Below are positions 13,501-26,370 of a DNA stretch of 64,000 nucleotides, piece after piece (the stretch's first letter is position 1; every line of letters begins with the position of its first letter). Source of the stretch: Posidonia oceanica (Eukaryota; Streptophyta; Magnoliopsida; Alismatales; Posidoniaceae); assembly GCA_037176725.1 (NCBI GenBank), contig JAZBRS010000037.1:10186001-10250000 (forward strand). Direction: 5' to 3'. Under the pieces are notes generated by a model, which ran no database searches, was not told the DNA's origin, and saw only the letters and a program-made list of their open reading frames with translations. The position numbers and the translations under genes are program-made.

Positions 13501-16411
13501 CGTTCCTGAGACTCGTGCGGAGCTGAGACGATCGCTGGAGCTGCGTTCTGCTGGCCGGAGCGGCGGGACGATCGGAGTGGCTCGCCGGAGAAGACGACCT
13601 CTGACCGGCGAAGACTCGGAGCAGGAAAGCCAGAAACCCTATTCTAAAGGCCGGAGAAGCAAGAGGGGAGGAAGAGGAGGCTAAAGGAAGAAAATTTTAC
13701 CTGGGTCCGCGTCTGAGATGCCCTCCCGACGTAGGTGGCTTCAGAGGTCGCCGGTGGAGTCCGTCCGGTCGCTGCGGGCGCTGTCTGCTGCTCGCGAGGG
13801 CTGGAGTCGCCTCAGAACGATCCTCCGGAGCTTCCCAGATGGTCAGACACAAGCTGTGAAGACCAGAGGGAGATTCGGCAGATCGTGGGTTCAGGGTGGC
13901 AGCCGAAGGCCGGGGGGAGTGTCCGCTGCTGCTCAGGCTGGATGGGGCCTTCTGGGAGATTGCTGGAGGTCTGGGGATTGATTCTGGGTGGTTGAATTGG
14001 CTTTTTGGAGACTGTGGGAAGAGTTTGCAGGTTGGCCGGATTTCTGATCAGTGGGAGGTGCAGGTGTTTGTGGTGGCGATTTCGGTCTGTGAGAGAGGAG
14101 AAGGCTGAAGGCTGGGTGCTTCGGGAAGGTGGAGTTCAGGCGAATGTCTGGGGAAGGTTTGGGAAGGATTAGTGGTCTGTGGTGAAGGGAATTCCGAAAT
14201 GGGTTGGAGTTGGCTTGCAGTTAGCTTCTGCGGTGGATTTAGGTGAACTGGGGTGGTTCTGAGGGGTGGAATGGCCGGGAAATGGTGGGAGGGGATTGCT
14301 GGGTTTCTGGGTGAACTTGGGGGATCAATTGGGAGAGAAATTGAGGCTTGGAAGGGGGCTGGTTTGCTGGAGAAGAAAGAGGGAGTTCTGCTGTGGAATT
14401 CAGAGGGAAAAGAAGAAGGTTTCGGTGGGGAATTCTCTCTGGACTTCTGGTTCTCTCTCCGATGGCCAAAAAAGACTCTTTAAGAAGGGAGGAGGATGAA
14501 GCTTTTATTTGCTGGAAGCTGCTTGCACGCGCGCTCTGGAATTCAAATTCCACCGGCGCAGCACTGCAGCTGAGGAGACCAGCAGCCGACGAGATGACAG
14601 GCACTGATTGCCTCCCGGAAATGGTGCTGAGAGAAGAGAGGAGCGGCGAGCTGCTGTAGGTTGACAGGATGGAAGGTCGAATTTCAAATGGAGGAGGGAA
14701 TACTGCAGCAGCTGCTCGCGGGAGAAAATGATGGAAAACACAGAAGGGAGAAGGAAGAAGAAGGAGGAGAAGGCCGGGCTGCGGGCCGAAGAAAAAAAAG
14801 AAAAGAAAAATAAAGGAGAAGGAGGGAAACGGGCTGATGGGCCCAGCAAGGAAAAAAGGAAATAAAAATGAGAAGGAAGAAAGAAAGAGAGGGAAAAGAA
14901 GAGAAAGGAAATAGGAAAAAATAAATTAAAAATAGGTAAAAATACTAGAACGGTTGTGTTGTGAGTTAGGATTTTAATTAGATTTTTTTAATGACTGTTT
15001 TGGGTTAATTAGTGTGTTTTGGGCTTGATTAGGGTTTTAGGGTTTTGTTTTGTTCTTAATTTGTTTTCCACTTGATTAAATGTTTGTTAAATCTTTTAAA
15101 TTGTTTTTTAAATTGTGTTTTTCTTGTTAAGCATTTTAGGATGTTAATTAGGATTTTTTAAGATTTATTTTTAGATTAATTAGAGTGGGTTTTGGCTTTT
15201 AGCCTTTTAGGTTTCTTTCTTAGGTCTTTTTTTTTGAATTATGTTTTTTATTTTTATTTGTTAAGTTCTCTTGATGTTTTTTAGTTAGGTTTCTTCTTGA
15301 TGGATTAGGTGTCTTTAAGTCTTTTATTTGTTTCTCATTTTCCCCTTTTTTGTTTAGGTTCTTAAGTTGTCTTTCTTAGGTTTGTTAATGTTAAGCTTTT
15401 TTTCATTAATTGTTTATCCTAGTGTTTTTAATTGTTTTGCTTCTTTTTTAGAGTTTGTTTTTTAATTATTTTGATAGGGTTTTCACTTTTGGTGGGTTTT
15501 GTTTTTATTTTAGTTTTTTCCTTGATTTTTCACTATTTTCTTTTGGTTTGTTTTGCATTTTTTAGTTTGCATGCTTGATTTCCTATTTTAGCTTGATTTA
15601 GTTAGGTTTAAGTTTTTAATTGCTTGTTTAACGTTTTTAAATTATTTTTCTTAGAGTTCCGGTTTGTTTCTTTTATGTTTTAGAGTTTTAGAGATTTTTA
15701 AGGTTTTTTTTTATGGATTTTAGCAAAAGAAAGAAAAGGGAAAAGAGAAGGAAGAAGAAAAGGGAAAAAGGGAGAATAAAAGGGAAAAGAGATGAGTTGG
15801 AGGAAAACAATTTTTAAAAAGTCAAGGAAAATGCTAAAAATAAAGTAAAAATAGGAATAAGATAGAGAAGGGATAGAAGCACAAAGGGGGCCCACAGCTA
15901 GGCAAGAAAAAGAGCAAGAGGGGGATGAAAGGAGAGATGATAATCAGGAGAGAGAGAGGAGAGAGAAAATGATAATCCCAGAGAGAGAAAAGGTTAATTC
16001 AGGCAAATGGAAGGCCTAGAGGTCTTGAAATGGGGTGAAACTTGAGGAGTGGGTAGTCTAGGGTTTGAAGAGCTGGGTCTGAAGTTTTGGTTTGATTCTA
16101 AGAAGGTTTTGGAGGGGTTTTAAGGTGTAGAAAAAGAGAAGTTTCACCTAGGTTTTCTAGGGTTTTTGGGAATGGCCTAGGTTTGAGAGTTTCAAAGTTC
16201 TTGGGTAGGTTTGTTAAGTGGGTGTTGGTGGGTTTTCTTATGGATTTTGGTCAGGTTTTGAGCTTGGGAAGAGGGGTAAAGGCTTAGGTCAAGTTGGCTT
16301 GGTTTTGAAGGGTAAAGAAGAGGGTTAGGGTTTGGTTTGGTTTGGGTTTGAGTCCAGCAATCACCAGAGGGTCCCAAAATGGTCCAAGCCTGTCAAGATG
16401 GGGTGTCTACA
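10589..16411 (-). mobile_element. Solo LTR G (5823 bp), inserted in the leader of element A
   Basis: In its own sense the LTR starts TGTAGACACC (ending at 16411) and ends GGATTACTACA (at 10589). It is flanked by a perfect 5-base duplication, TCATG, at 10584-10588 and 16412-16416. Removing it restores continuity with the leader of B, which proves insertion. No primer site, coding region or polypurine tract adjoins it, so it is a solo LTR left by recombination between the two LTRs of a full element. Internal zones, left to right: U5 with conserved blocks, a 30-base array (11265-11520), a TGCAATTTT-rich degenerate repeat zone (12290-13250), a GC-rich core (13260-14850) and a strongly T-rich block (14940-15710). 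Confidence 0.95.
11265..11520. repeat. 30-base tandem array, LTR G
   Basis: Units of about 30 bases begin GCACGCAAAAC and continue with a G/A-rich filler; about eight degenerate copies. The same array occurs in the LTRs of A, B and E. Because the period is a multiple of three, all frames stay open and give spurious Lys/Arg/Thr-rich or Cys/Phe-rich ORFs. Confidence 0.85.
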
Positions 16412-16853
16412 TCATGTCAAAAGGCATGTATGCAAGGCATGTGCGTGCGTAGTGACATAGCAAGTGTGTAAAAGAAGCATTCAGCATTCAAAAAGCATGC
16501 ATTGTTGCCAAACAAGTATGTAGACATGTAATGTGCAAGAAATGAAGCAATAATAAGCAAGCAAGACAAGGAAAGTAAAGACAGGTAGGCTGTAAAGCAA
16601 GTAAGAGCAGAAGCAAGGAAATAAGCAAGTAAACAAGCAACAGAGGCATAGCAAAGCAAAATAGAGCACAAACCAAGGCAAAGGAGGTGCAAAACCTTGG
16701 CAGAGTAGCCACGAGGCGACTCGCTAGGAGTTTGCACAAAAAAGCGAGCAAAATAGGCAAAGAAGGCACAAAAGGCAAACAAAGAAAGCAAATCCCAAGC
16801 GAGCGAAAGCGAAGGTGAAAGCTGGAGTCTAGCATCCCCAGCGGAGTCGCCAC
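16412..16853 (-). other. Element A leader, primer-site-proximal part
   Basis: This is the continuation of the A leader right of solo LTR G. It aligns in reverse complement with 36274-36700 of B and holds the primer binding site at its right end. No coding capacity is evident. It includes a GCAAG-rich low-complexity stretch at about 16550-16640. Confidence 0.8.
16834..16852 (-). other. Primer binding site of element A (tRNA-Arg type)
   Basis: In element sense the 19 bases are TGGCGACTCCGCTGGGGAT, one base after the LTR end (CTACA, G, TGG...). From memory, the 3' end of plant tRNA-Arg(ACG) plus CCA pairs with TGGCGACTCCACTGGGG, so the match is all but one position. An Arg primer is typical of Ogre/Tat elements. 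Confidence 0.85.
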
Positions 16854-19800
16854 TGTAGTAATCCCAATCGGAATCAGGCTTACTATTAGCGGCGATTGAT
16901 CCGAGGAAGAGGCTCAACTCGAAAACACTTAAAATCGAGGAGAAAAGAGGAAGATAAGACAAATCAGAGTCGCCACCATGTCTATTATCGGAAGACAAGG
17001 AAAATCGGAGGAAATGCATGAGTTAACACACAAAACCAAGCAAGAAATGCAAAGCAAAGCAATGCAAAGAAAAACAAATGCAAATACATGCAAATGAGAT
17101 GACTCATGCCTAGGATAAGGGCGATAAGGTCATTGCGGGCCAAAAGACTGGGCAAGGACTCCTGTTACGTGCGGGGAAGGTGTTAGGCACCCCCGACACA
17201 CCCGAGAATCGGTCTTTCTAGGCTTACGCTCGCATACGCAGGGAAATGCAGATCTGGATGCCTATGTGCCTATGAATGCCTAAATGAATGCTCAAGGTGT
17301 GCTCTAAGTGATGGGATGCAAAGCAAGGAAAGTAAACGTGCAGCCTAAGTGCTCAGCAGCGCTGTCTGTGTTCCGAACCGGGCGAAACCTGGTTCGTGAG
17401 AACTCCAAGCAGTGAGCATCACTGCCCTATATGCAAATGCAAGCGAAAAAGCAAAACAATGGCAAAACCATGCAATGCGCGCGACATGCGAGGGAAAACA
17501 GCGTAAAACACGCGAAACAAGGCAAGAAACAAGAACGGCACGCAAAACGGTGCAAAAGGGCAAGACGGGCACGCAAAACAGTGCCAAAAACAAAGCAGGC
17601 ACGCGGAACGGTGCGGGCACGCAAAACGGTGCCAAAAGCGAAGCGGGCACGCAAAACGGTGCCAAAACGAAGCGGGCACGCAAAACGGTGCCAAAGACAA
17701 AGCGGGCACGCGAAACGGTGCCAAAAACAAAGCGGACACGCAAAACGATGCCAAAGACAAAGTGAGCACGCGAAACGATGCCAAAAGCGAAGCGGGCACG
17801 CAAAACGGTGCCAAAGACAAAGCGGGCACGCGAAACGGTGCCAAAAACAAAGCGGGCACGCGGAACAGTGCCAAAAACAAAGCGGGCATGCAAAACGGTG
17901 CCAAAAGCGAAGCAGGCACGCAAAACGGTGCCAAAAGGGAAGCGGACACACAAAACGGTGCCAAAAGCGACGAAATAAAACCTCGGCAAAGCCATGCAGA
18001 CGCAAATGCAAAGAGAGAGGATAAGAAAAGCGAAAGGAGAAGCAAACAGTGCGTGTGTGAGAACAGACACTGTTTAAGGGCCACGCAGAGTAGGTGTGAA
18101 GACCTACAATGGGGAGAACAAGCAAGTGGAGGGATTACCACCGCTTTGTGACTGTTTCCCACTAAACCGCTCCATGATGTGTCTCGCACGCTGCCCAAAG
18201 CTCGCGGCGTGATCGGATCGTGGAAAAGGGGGGAAGAAGGTCGCAATAACTGGTGAATCCAGGGGAAACACGACACAAAACACCTGGGAATACGCGAAAA
18301 GGGGAACAGAATTGATAGATGAGAAGAGGAAGTCCTATTCTACACGTTCGAGAAAACAAAAAGCGAAAACGATGCATGTAATGCAAATGGTATGCAAATG
18401 AATGCTGTGCAGGGGTTCAGGAGGACTTACGTGGAAATTCTGAGGCCTGATCTGAAATCTGCTTGATCCATGCTGAAGAGCGCTCCACCGGGGTCGTCCG
18501 GGTAGCTTATTTGAGAAGATCCGACGGCCGGATTGGAAGATATCGCAGCTCCAAGGCAGAGGGGGCAAGAACAGGGGAGAAAAATAGATCTAAGTGTTCA
18601 GGAGATCCTAGGGGTGTGCAGAAAGGTCCTCCCAGGTGAAAGGGAGCTAAGGGGGCTTTAGTGTGTGCAAAAGATGCTAAGTGCAAAGCTACATGAATGC
18701 AAGTGCATGCAGAAAGCAAAAAAAAAGACAAGAAGGGAGAATTTTCAGGAAAACAGGAGTTCAAATGCTATTTTTAAAAAGGGGTCTAAAGAAATGCAAT
18801 TTTGAAAAAGTATGGGACCTACAGGCAGGGGTTTTGAAAACAGGAGGAGACAGAGGGCAATTTGGCAAAGGACAGGTTAAAAAAGACAATATTTAAAGGT
18901 GGGTATGCATCAGGGGAGTTTTGAAAGCAAATGGCAAGCAGAAAGCAATTTTTAAAAACATCAGGGGGGTAAAATGCAATTTTTCCTGAAAACAAGGTTC
19001 TAGGGAGTCTGGGAATACAAGTGGAGGGCCTACATGCAATTTTGCAAACATGGGAGCTAAAATGCAATTTTAAGGGCAAAACAGGCATTTTAAATGATTT
19101 TATAAGGATGCAAAGGACCTATGTGTCCTTTTTAAATCATGCAGGGTCAAAAATGCAATTTAATATGCAAAATATGCTCTGAAATCACAACCAGAGGACT
19201 AGTATGCAATTTTTAAAAGATGCAGGGGAAAAAATGCAATGTAATATGCAAAAATGCATGCAAAACGATTACTGTGCATTTAAATGGACCTATATGCAAA
19301 AATGAGAAAGCAGGAGGTAAAATATGCAATGCATCAACCAAAAATCAAAATCAGAACCTAAGTTACTGCAGTGTAGTGGACTAAGATGCAAAAATGACAA
19401 AAAACAGGGATCTGGAATGCAATATGATAAGGTAAACTTCATGCATTAAAATTAAATAATCTACTGCAGGATTCAGATGCAAAAATTGAAAACAGAAGGG
19501 CTAAAATCAAATTTTTTATAACTGAAAAGCACAGTAAATGTACTGGAATGCAAATACAGAAAAACAGACATACTTTATGCAATTTAGCATGATTTTAAAT
19601 CATAAACATAGCAGATTAAATGACTTAAGGATCAGAACGCAAAAATTGGAAAACTTAAACTAAGCATGCAATATTTACCAGCAAACTATATAAACGCAAA
19701 AATAAATGAACAGTAATGGCCGACGGCCGTGAGCACTGTAGCAGCTGGCTGCCAGCGCTCACGACCGCCGGCACAGGGCTGCTGGAGACGCACGGGCGGG

Positions 19801-22800
19801 CGGAGGAGCTGATCCTGGAGCTGACGGAGGTCAGGCGGCGATCGGCGGAGGACGACGCAGCCTGGAACGCACCGGAGCGCTCGCCGGAGCTCTGCAGAGG
19901 TTCAGGAGGTCCGTCCGGCCGTTCGACGCAGCGATGCTGCATCCTGAGGGCCGGAGGAGCTTCCTGACGTTCGTGCGGAGCTCAGACGGTCCCTGGAGCC
20001 GCGTTTCGCTGGCTGGAGCGACACGACGGCCGGAGAAGCTCGTCGGGGAAGAAGGGTCTGACCGGAGTTGACTTCAGAGCAGGAGGACCGGAGATGCTAT
20101 TCTAAAGGGCGGAGAAGCAGCACAGAAGGGAGAGGAAGCTAAGGGAAGAAGGATTTACCTCTTTCCGCGTCTGAGTCATCCCCCCGACGTTGATGGCTTC
20201 AGCAGTCGTCGGCGGAGGTCGTCCGGTCGCTGCGAACGTCGTCGGCCGCTCGCGAGGGTTGGAGCTGCTTCAGAAGGTTCTTCCGGTGCTTCCCGATCGA
20301 TCGGATGGAAGCTTCACAGCTGGGAGAGAGATCTGGCAATTTGTGGGTTCAGAAATGTAGCCGGAGGCCGGAGAGGATGTTCGCTGCTCCTCGGACTGGA
20401 TGGGCGGTTCTGGATGACTGCTGGAGGTTCGGGGAAGCTCTCTGGATGGTTGGATTGGTTTTCTGGAGAGCGTGGAGTGGATTTGGGAGATGGTTGATCT
20501 TCTGGTCTGAAGGTAGCACAGGTGTTTGTAGTGTAGTTCTTGGCCGGTGGTGAGGGGTAGGGCTGGAGGTTAGGTGCTCTGGAAAGGTGGTGCTCTGGGT
20601 GGGTTTTGGGAAGAAGCAGCGGGCTGTGGTGAAGGCAATTGTTGAATGGGTTGGTGTTGGGTTGCTGTGGTGGAAGTTCGGTGGAATCGGGGGTGGTTCT
20701 GAGGTGGAAAGGCCGTGGGATGGTGAAGGAAGATGGCTGGGATTCTGGGTGAGGTTGGGGGAGGAATTGGGTGCGGTTTATGGTCTGGAACCGGTGTTGG
20801 TTTCAGCGGGGAGGAAGAGGAAGAAAAGGTCTGAATTTTGCAGAGGAAAGGGAGGAGAATTCCAAGGATTCTGGGTGCTGGACGCTTTCTCTCTCAGGAC
20901 GATGCCAAAAATCGAAGGAGGAGAGGACTTAGAAGTTTTTTAAGCAACTCGGGAGGACAGACGCGCGCTGGGATTCAAATCCCCACCGACGGGAGCACTG
21001 CTGCTGATGGAGAGGCGGTCGGCGAGAAGACGGGCAGTAAATGCCTTCCCGGAAGATCTGCTGAGTGCTGAGAGAGGAGAGGCGAAGCTGTAGGCCGACT
21101 GGACGTAGAGAGAAGAAGTTGAATTTGAAAGAAGAGGAGGGAATTCGTTCGCGAGAGAAAACAGCAGAGGAAGAAGAAGAAGAAGAAGAAGGGTGGAAAA
21201 GGAAGGCTGGGGATCGCGGGCTGAGCTGCGAGCTGAGGAAAAGAAAAAAAAGAAAGAAAGAAAAGAAAGGAGGGGTGGACGGGCTGGACTGGGCCCAGCA
21301 GGAGAAAGGGAAGGGAAGAAAGATAGGAAGAAAAGAGAAATGGAAGGGAAAGAGAGGAGAAATAAATTAGGTAAAAATAAAATAAAAATATGTAAAAATA
21401 TTAGGGTGATTGTGTTTTAAGTTAGGTCCTTGATTAAATTTTATAGTGACTGTTTTTGGTTGGTTAATCATGTTTAAAGGGATTTTGGGTTTGATTAGGG
21501 TTTTAAGGGTTCTCTTTGTTTTTAATTTGTTTTCCATTTTGATTAAGTGTTTGTTAAGCCTTTTAAATTATTTTTTAATTATGCTTTTCTTGTTAAGTAC
21601 TTGGGATTTTAGTGAGGATTTTTTTAAAGTTTATTTTTAGATTAATTAGAGTGAGTTTTGGCTTTTGATTTTAGTCTTTTTAGGATTCTTCTTAAGTCTT
21701 CTTTAAATTATACTTTTGATTTTTTATTTGTTAAGTTTTCTTGATGTTTTTTAGTTAAGTTTTTTTCTTGATGGATTGAGTGTTTTTAAATCTTTTTAAT
21801 TTGTTTCTCATTTTCTTTTTAATTAAGTTCTTAGGTTTGTTAAGTTAAGTCTTTTTTCATTAATTATTTATCTTAGTGTTTTTGATTGTTTTACTTCTTC
21901 TTAGGGTTTGTTCTTAGATTATTTTGATAGGGTTTTCATTTCTGATTGGTTTTGATTATATTTCAGTTTTTTCCTTGATTTTACAGTATTTTCTTTTGGT
22001 TTGTTTTGCATTTTTTAGCTTGCATTCTTGATTTTCCATTTTAGCTAGATTTAGTTAGGTTTAAGTTTTTAATTGCTTGCTTAATGTTTTTTAATTGTTT
22101 TTCTTAGAGTTCTGGTTTGTTTCTCTTACGTTTTAGAGTTTTACAGATTTTTAGGGGTTTTTATGGATTTTAGCAAAAGAAAGCAAAGGAAAAGAGAAGG
22201 AGGAAGGAAATGGAAAAAGGGAGAAATAAAAGGAAAAGAGATGAGTTGGAGGAAAATGATTTTTTAAAATTCAGGGAAAAAGCTAAAAATAAAGCAAAAA
22301 TAGGAATAAGATAGAGGAAGGATAGAAGCACAAAGGGGGCCCACGGCCAGGCAAAAAAAGGGCAAGAAGAGGATGAAAAGAGAGATGATAATCAGGAGAG
22401 AGAGAGAGAGGAGAGAGAAAAGAATAATCCTGGAGAGAGAAAACGATAATTCAGGCAAATGGAAGGCTTAGGAGTCTTGGAATGGGATGAAAGTTGGAGA
22501 GTGGGTAGTCTAGGATTTGAGGAGCTGGTTCTGAAGCTTTGGTTTGGTTCTGAGAAGGTTTTAGAGGGGTTTTAAGGTGTAGAAAAAAGGGGGGTTTCAC
22601 TTAGGTTTTCTAGGGTTTTTGGGAATGGTCTTGGTTTGAGAATTTCTAAGTTCTTGGGTAGGTTTGTTAAGTAGGTGCTGGTGGGTTTTCCTATGGATTT
22701 TGGTCTGGTTTTGAGCTTGGGAAGAGGGGTAAAGGCTTAGGTCAAGCTTGGCTGGTTTTGAAGGGTAAAGAAGAGGGTTAGGGTTTGGTTTGGTTTGGGT

Positions 22801-22865
22801 TTTGAGTCCAGCAATCACCAGGAGGGTCCCAAATGGTCCAAGCCTGCCAAGATGGGGTGTCAACA
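16854..22865 (-). repeat. 5' LTR of element A (6012 bp)
   Basis: In element sense it starts TGTTGACACCCC (at 22865) and ends GGATTACTACA (at 16854) next to the primer site. It has the same zones as LTR G: conserved U5 blocks, a 30-base array (17525-17985), a TGCAATTTT-rich zone (about 18720-19690), a GC-rich core (about 19700-21100), a purine-rich stretch (21100-21370) and a T-rich block (21380-22160). The right boundary abuts element C coding sequence; the first five flanking bases, GAAGG (22866-22870), should recur at A's other end outside the window. Confidence 0.93.
17525..17985. repeat. 30-base tandem array, LTR of element A
   Basis: About fifteen units of roughly 30 bases with the consensus start CACGCAAAACGGTGCC, followed by an A/G-rich filler such as AAAAGCGAAGCGGG. 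This is the most regular array among the LTRs of the window. It generates long open but meaningless frames on both strands. Confidence 0.9.
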
Positions 22866-23946
22866 GAAGGCAGCTGGGGTAGAAGTGAGCCGCCATCTCT
22901 TGTGCACTGCTGCAATATTCTGGAAGCCCGCACACCATGTTTTCCGCTTTAGTAGAACGGAGCTGACACCCATGCTGGAGGAAGTACGCCGAATCTGTGG
23001 CTTTTCCAAGCTTATGGGACCAGCAATATTCATGAGGTAGGAAGGATATACTGCGGTCCTGAGCCAACTAACTAGACTCTCTACTGTGGAATGCAAACAA
23101 AGGCTGCTCTGCACTGACGGGCCTACGCCCATGCTCCGCCTAGAATACTTTGATGAAGTAGCCAAGAAGCGTGCTGCGCTCGGAGATGAACTGTGGCTCT
23201 GGGGTTTTGTTACCCACTTCTTAGGTGAGCTGATCTTCACTCATGGTCGGATGACAGTTGCAATTGAAGTTGCGGAGATTGCACTTGTTGTGGTGACCTG
23301 GTAGATCGACCTGGCACCAGTAGTCCTAGCAGAGACTTATCGTGGGCTGGACCGCATTTCGCACCGGTGCCGCCACTTCCACGGCTGTGGAGCCCTAGTG
23401 TAGGTTTGGCTGGCTGGACACCTGGGGATGGAGATTCTGCGCCCGCAGAGAGCCGCCTTTGAGACCTACTGTGGTACCGACCATGCACGAGCCATTCTGA
23501 GCGTCCACGAGGAATACGAGAAGCTAGTGAGGTTGACTGAGGATGCGATAACCTGGCACATCATCCCCTCCACAACTGAATCATTCACTGTCTTTTTCAA
23601 TGCTTGCGACATGCGACTAGTCGTGCTACCAAGGTTGACCGGGGGTGTTGAATATCATCCTATCCGGGTTATGCGGCAGTTCGGATTTCAGCAGGGTGCC
23701 TTTGTCGATAGCACAGCGCCCAAGCTTCTTCAGCCCTACCGGCTCAACTCAACTACAGCAATAGCGGAACTGGCTCACCTGATGCACAATGGGGTACAGT
23801 CGACAGACATTGTAGCTGTAAAAGGCTCAGGGTGCACCCTCGAGTACATGACTGAGGTACAGGGGCTCTGGCCTATAAATGAGATCCCGCTTGGCACCCC
23901 GCTATTCAGTGATACCAGAAGATCCAAGAAGGCCCGGACTGGTTAA
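22866..23946 (+). pseudogene. Element C accessory ORF (DUF7745/plant-mobile-domain-like), 5'-truncated and broken
   Basis: The frame aligns along its length with the 445-codon accessory ORF of B (47775-49112). Shared motifs are VSRHLLC, FWKPAHHVFRF, EEVRRICGF, FLGELIFTHGR, VEYHPIRVMRQFGFQQGAF and the ending KKAR. The N-terminal part is missing because element A inserted at 22865; it should continue left of the window. In-frame TAG codons lie at 23038-23040, 23302-23304 and 23401-23403. The last 180 codons (23404-23946) are open. The recognisable similarity of two diverged copies suggests the protein was under selection while the elements were active. Its biochemical role is unknown. Confidence 0.85.
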
Positions 23947-24949
23947 GGCACTTGCCCGGCTGCGCGTCCTATTTAAGCTTTTTTGTATCTTGTTCGGCCC
24001 GGTTGTGGGCATGTAAGTGTAGTAATCCTGAATTCTGATCGTCTATGCACATTACCAAAGCTTGTGTGCACCGATCAAAATGGGCTCACTATATGCGACT
24101 GGATCCGAGGGAAGAACTCGACTCGGAAACGCTGGCAAAAGAAATGATAAGACAATTCGGAGTCGCCACCGAGTCTATTGAATTGGAAGACCAAGAAAAC
24201 CAGGGGGTAAAGCGTGAAAAGACATGCTGAACCGGATGCAAGGAGGGGCAGAGAGATGCAAGGATGAGCTAAGCTATGCTATGCTATGACTCAGGCCTAG
24301 GATAAAGGAAAGGTCGATGCGAGCCAAGAGAAAGGGTAAGGACTCCTGTTACGCACGGGGAAGGTGTTAGGTACCCCCGATACGTCCGAGAGTTGGTCTT
24401 TCTTAGGCAATCTCGCGCTAATGTAGGGAATTGCTAGCCTAATGCCTAAATGCCATAAATGCTTACCTATTATGCGAGGGAAATAAACGTGCTATCTAAA
24501 TGCTCAGCCACGCTGCTAGTGTTCCGAACTGGGCGGACCCTGGTTTGTGAGAACTCCTAAGCAGTAAGCATCACTACCCTAAATGCAAATGCAAGCGAGA
24601 AAGCAAAACAGCAGGAAAACCAAGCAATGCAGGTGACATGCGAGCGATAAAGCAAGGCAGGTGCGGAAAACAGTGCAAAAATGCAGAAAACAATGCAAGG
24701 CATGGAAAACGATGCAGAAGGCGGAAAGCAATGCAAAGGGGTGCGAAAAACCATGCAAAGGAGTGGGGAAACAATGCAAAATGCAGAAAACGGGGCAAAG
24801 TGCGGAAAATGAGGCAAAGCGGGGTGCGAAATCAAAACAAAGGGGTGGGTAACATACATTGGGGTTGCAACAAGCCAAAGAAGCAATAAAACGCGAGAAA
24901 CGGCGAACGAAACGAAATCTGCGCTTTAAAACGGCTGTCAGCCATCTGC

Positions 24950-26370
24950 AAGCGTTGGACGCTGGCAACACCAACGTCCAACGTTGGACGCTAGTATTGC
25001 TGGCGTCCAACATCTGCTGCAGACAGACAGCATGCATTTTTTGGAAAACCATGCATTCTAACTATATGGATGCAATACAGATGCAAATATGCAACTAAAT
25101 GGGTGCTAGACATGCAAATCTAACCCAACAGAAAGATAGAAGAGGAATCAGAGCAAGGAGCCAACCAGAATCCAAGATTCAAGCTAGCAGGTTGTTGGAC
25201 GCCTGTAAGCTGGGCGTCCAACGTTAGACGCCAGAGAGGCTGGCGTCCAACACAAGACAGAAGAGAGAGGAGAGAAGGGAGCATGCAAGTGATAGGGGAG
25301 AATTGGGATCATGCATTTAGGTCACTGGGGATGAGCAAGGGGCAAGCAAGCAAACAAGGGAGGCAAAATAAAATCAAACAGGCCTTACCTGTGCCGAGTG
25401 CCAAGCCAGAGGCACAACCAGGGTGTTGGACGCGAGCTAGGTCAGCATCCAACGTTGGACGCCAACACCAGCAGCGTACAACGCTCTGGGAGGCACAACA
25501 CACAAAGAAAACATGCATAGACAAGCAAGATAATCCACAGAAATTAAAGGACAATTGCAGAAGGAGCTAGACATGCATAAGAACACAAGAGATAAGCAAA
25601 CAAGCAAGATTAGAGCATTAAACTAGCTCTAAACAAAAGCATGAGAAGCCAGGACGTTGGACGCTAGAGCCAGCGGCGTCCAACGTTGGACGCTGAAGGC
25701 TCTGGCGTCCAACGACCCAAGCCAGCAGACCTACCTGTTCTAAAGGGGGAGCTCAGCTCTACCCCACCTATATGCATGCAAGCATCTTAGAAGCATGTAA
25801 GAGACTAACAGGAGCATGCAAAGGAGGCATGGCAAGCATTTAATACAAGGAGGCAAGATAAAAGAAGGCATGCATATAAGAACATGAGCTTCAAACTTAA
25901 AAAAAGGAATACATGGCTTAAAGGAATCCTAGCAAGCCTAAGCATGGTTGCCTTAGGGGCCAAGCATCTCTAAGCATGCATGGATCACAAAATAATACTC
26001 AAAATATGCATGGAGTAGGCATGGCAGCAAAGCAAAGCAAGTAGAGGTGTTGGACGCTAGGTGAACCAGCGTCCAACATTGGACGTAGCTCATTCTAGCG
26101 TCCAACAAAGGCAGATAGACAGACTGATAGCAGAGCATGCAAAGGAACTCAAACAAGCATGGAACAAGCATGGGACAAGCAGATAGGCATGGCATAGCAT
26201 CAGAAAGCAATAAAGGAAGCATATGGCATATACTTGCAAAGAAGCATGCAAAGGAAAAGCATGGGAAGCAACTAAACAAGAGCAAAGCAGAGTAGAGCAA
26301 GAGGGGCCATTGGACACTGGCCTATGCCGCGTCCAACGTTGGACGCACCAGCTGGTGCATCCAACACACT
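24950..26370. repeat. Dispersed paired-hairpin modules built on TTGGACGC / GCGTCCAA, LTR F
   Basis: Six modules start near 24954, 25195, 25424, 25653, 26048 and 26310. Each has the form TTGGACGC, a short loop, then the 18-base palindrome GCGTCCAACGTTGGACGC, a second loop, and GCGTCCAA. Each can fold as two adjacent hairpins or one longer palindrome. A seventh module is at 27057-27155 and an eighth in LTR D. The first four are spaced 229-241 bases, and the intervening sequence is not clearly repeated. Confidence 0.85.

Larger units (their letters stand above)
1..22865 (-). mobile_element. Element A: decayed Tat/Ogre-like Ty3/gypsy retrotransposon (3' end outside window)
   Basis: Reading leftwards on the minus strand, the order is 5' LTR (16854-22865), tRNA-Arg primer site, leader (split by solo LTR G), gag-protease, RT/RNaseH/integrase, then non-coding sequence up to the window edge. 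The accessory ORF, 3' UTR and 3' LTR expected from the related element B lie outside the window. A interrupts the accessory ORF of element C: the bases immediately right of its LTR (from 22866) are mid-codon C sequence. The polyprotein carries at least five stop codons and one frameshift, so this copy cannot encode its own proteins. Its proteins align closely with those of B, so both are one family in opposite orientation. Confidence 0.93.

Noticed and set aside
13260..14850. GC-rich segments in LTRs resembling coding exons or captured genes (also 19700-21100, 31930-33470, 54190-55730, 62590-62880)
   Set aside because: Short frames only, no recognisable domain, no conserved frame between LTR copies; better explained as the LTR promoter core.
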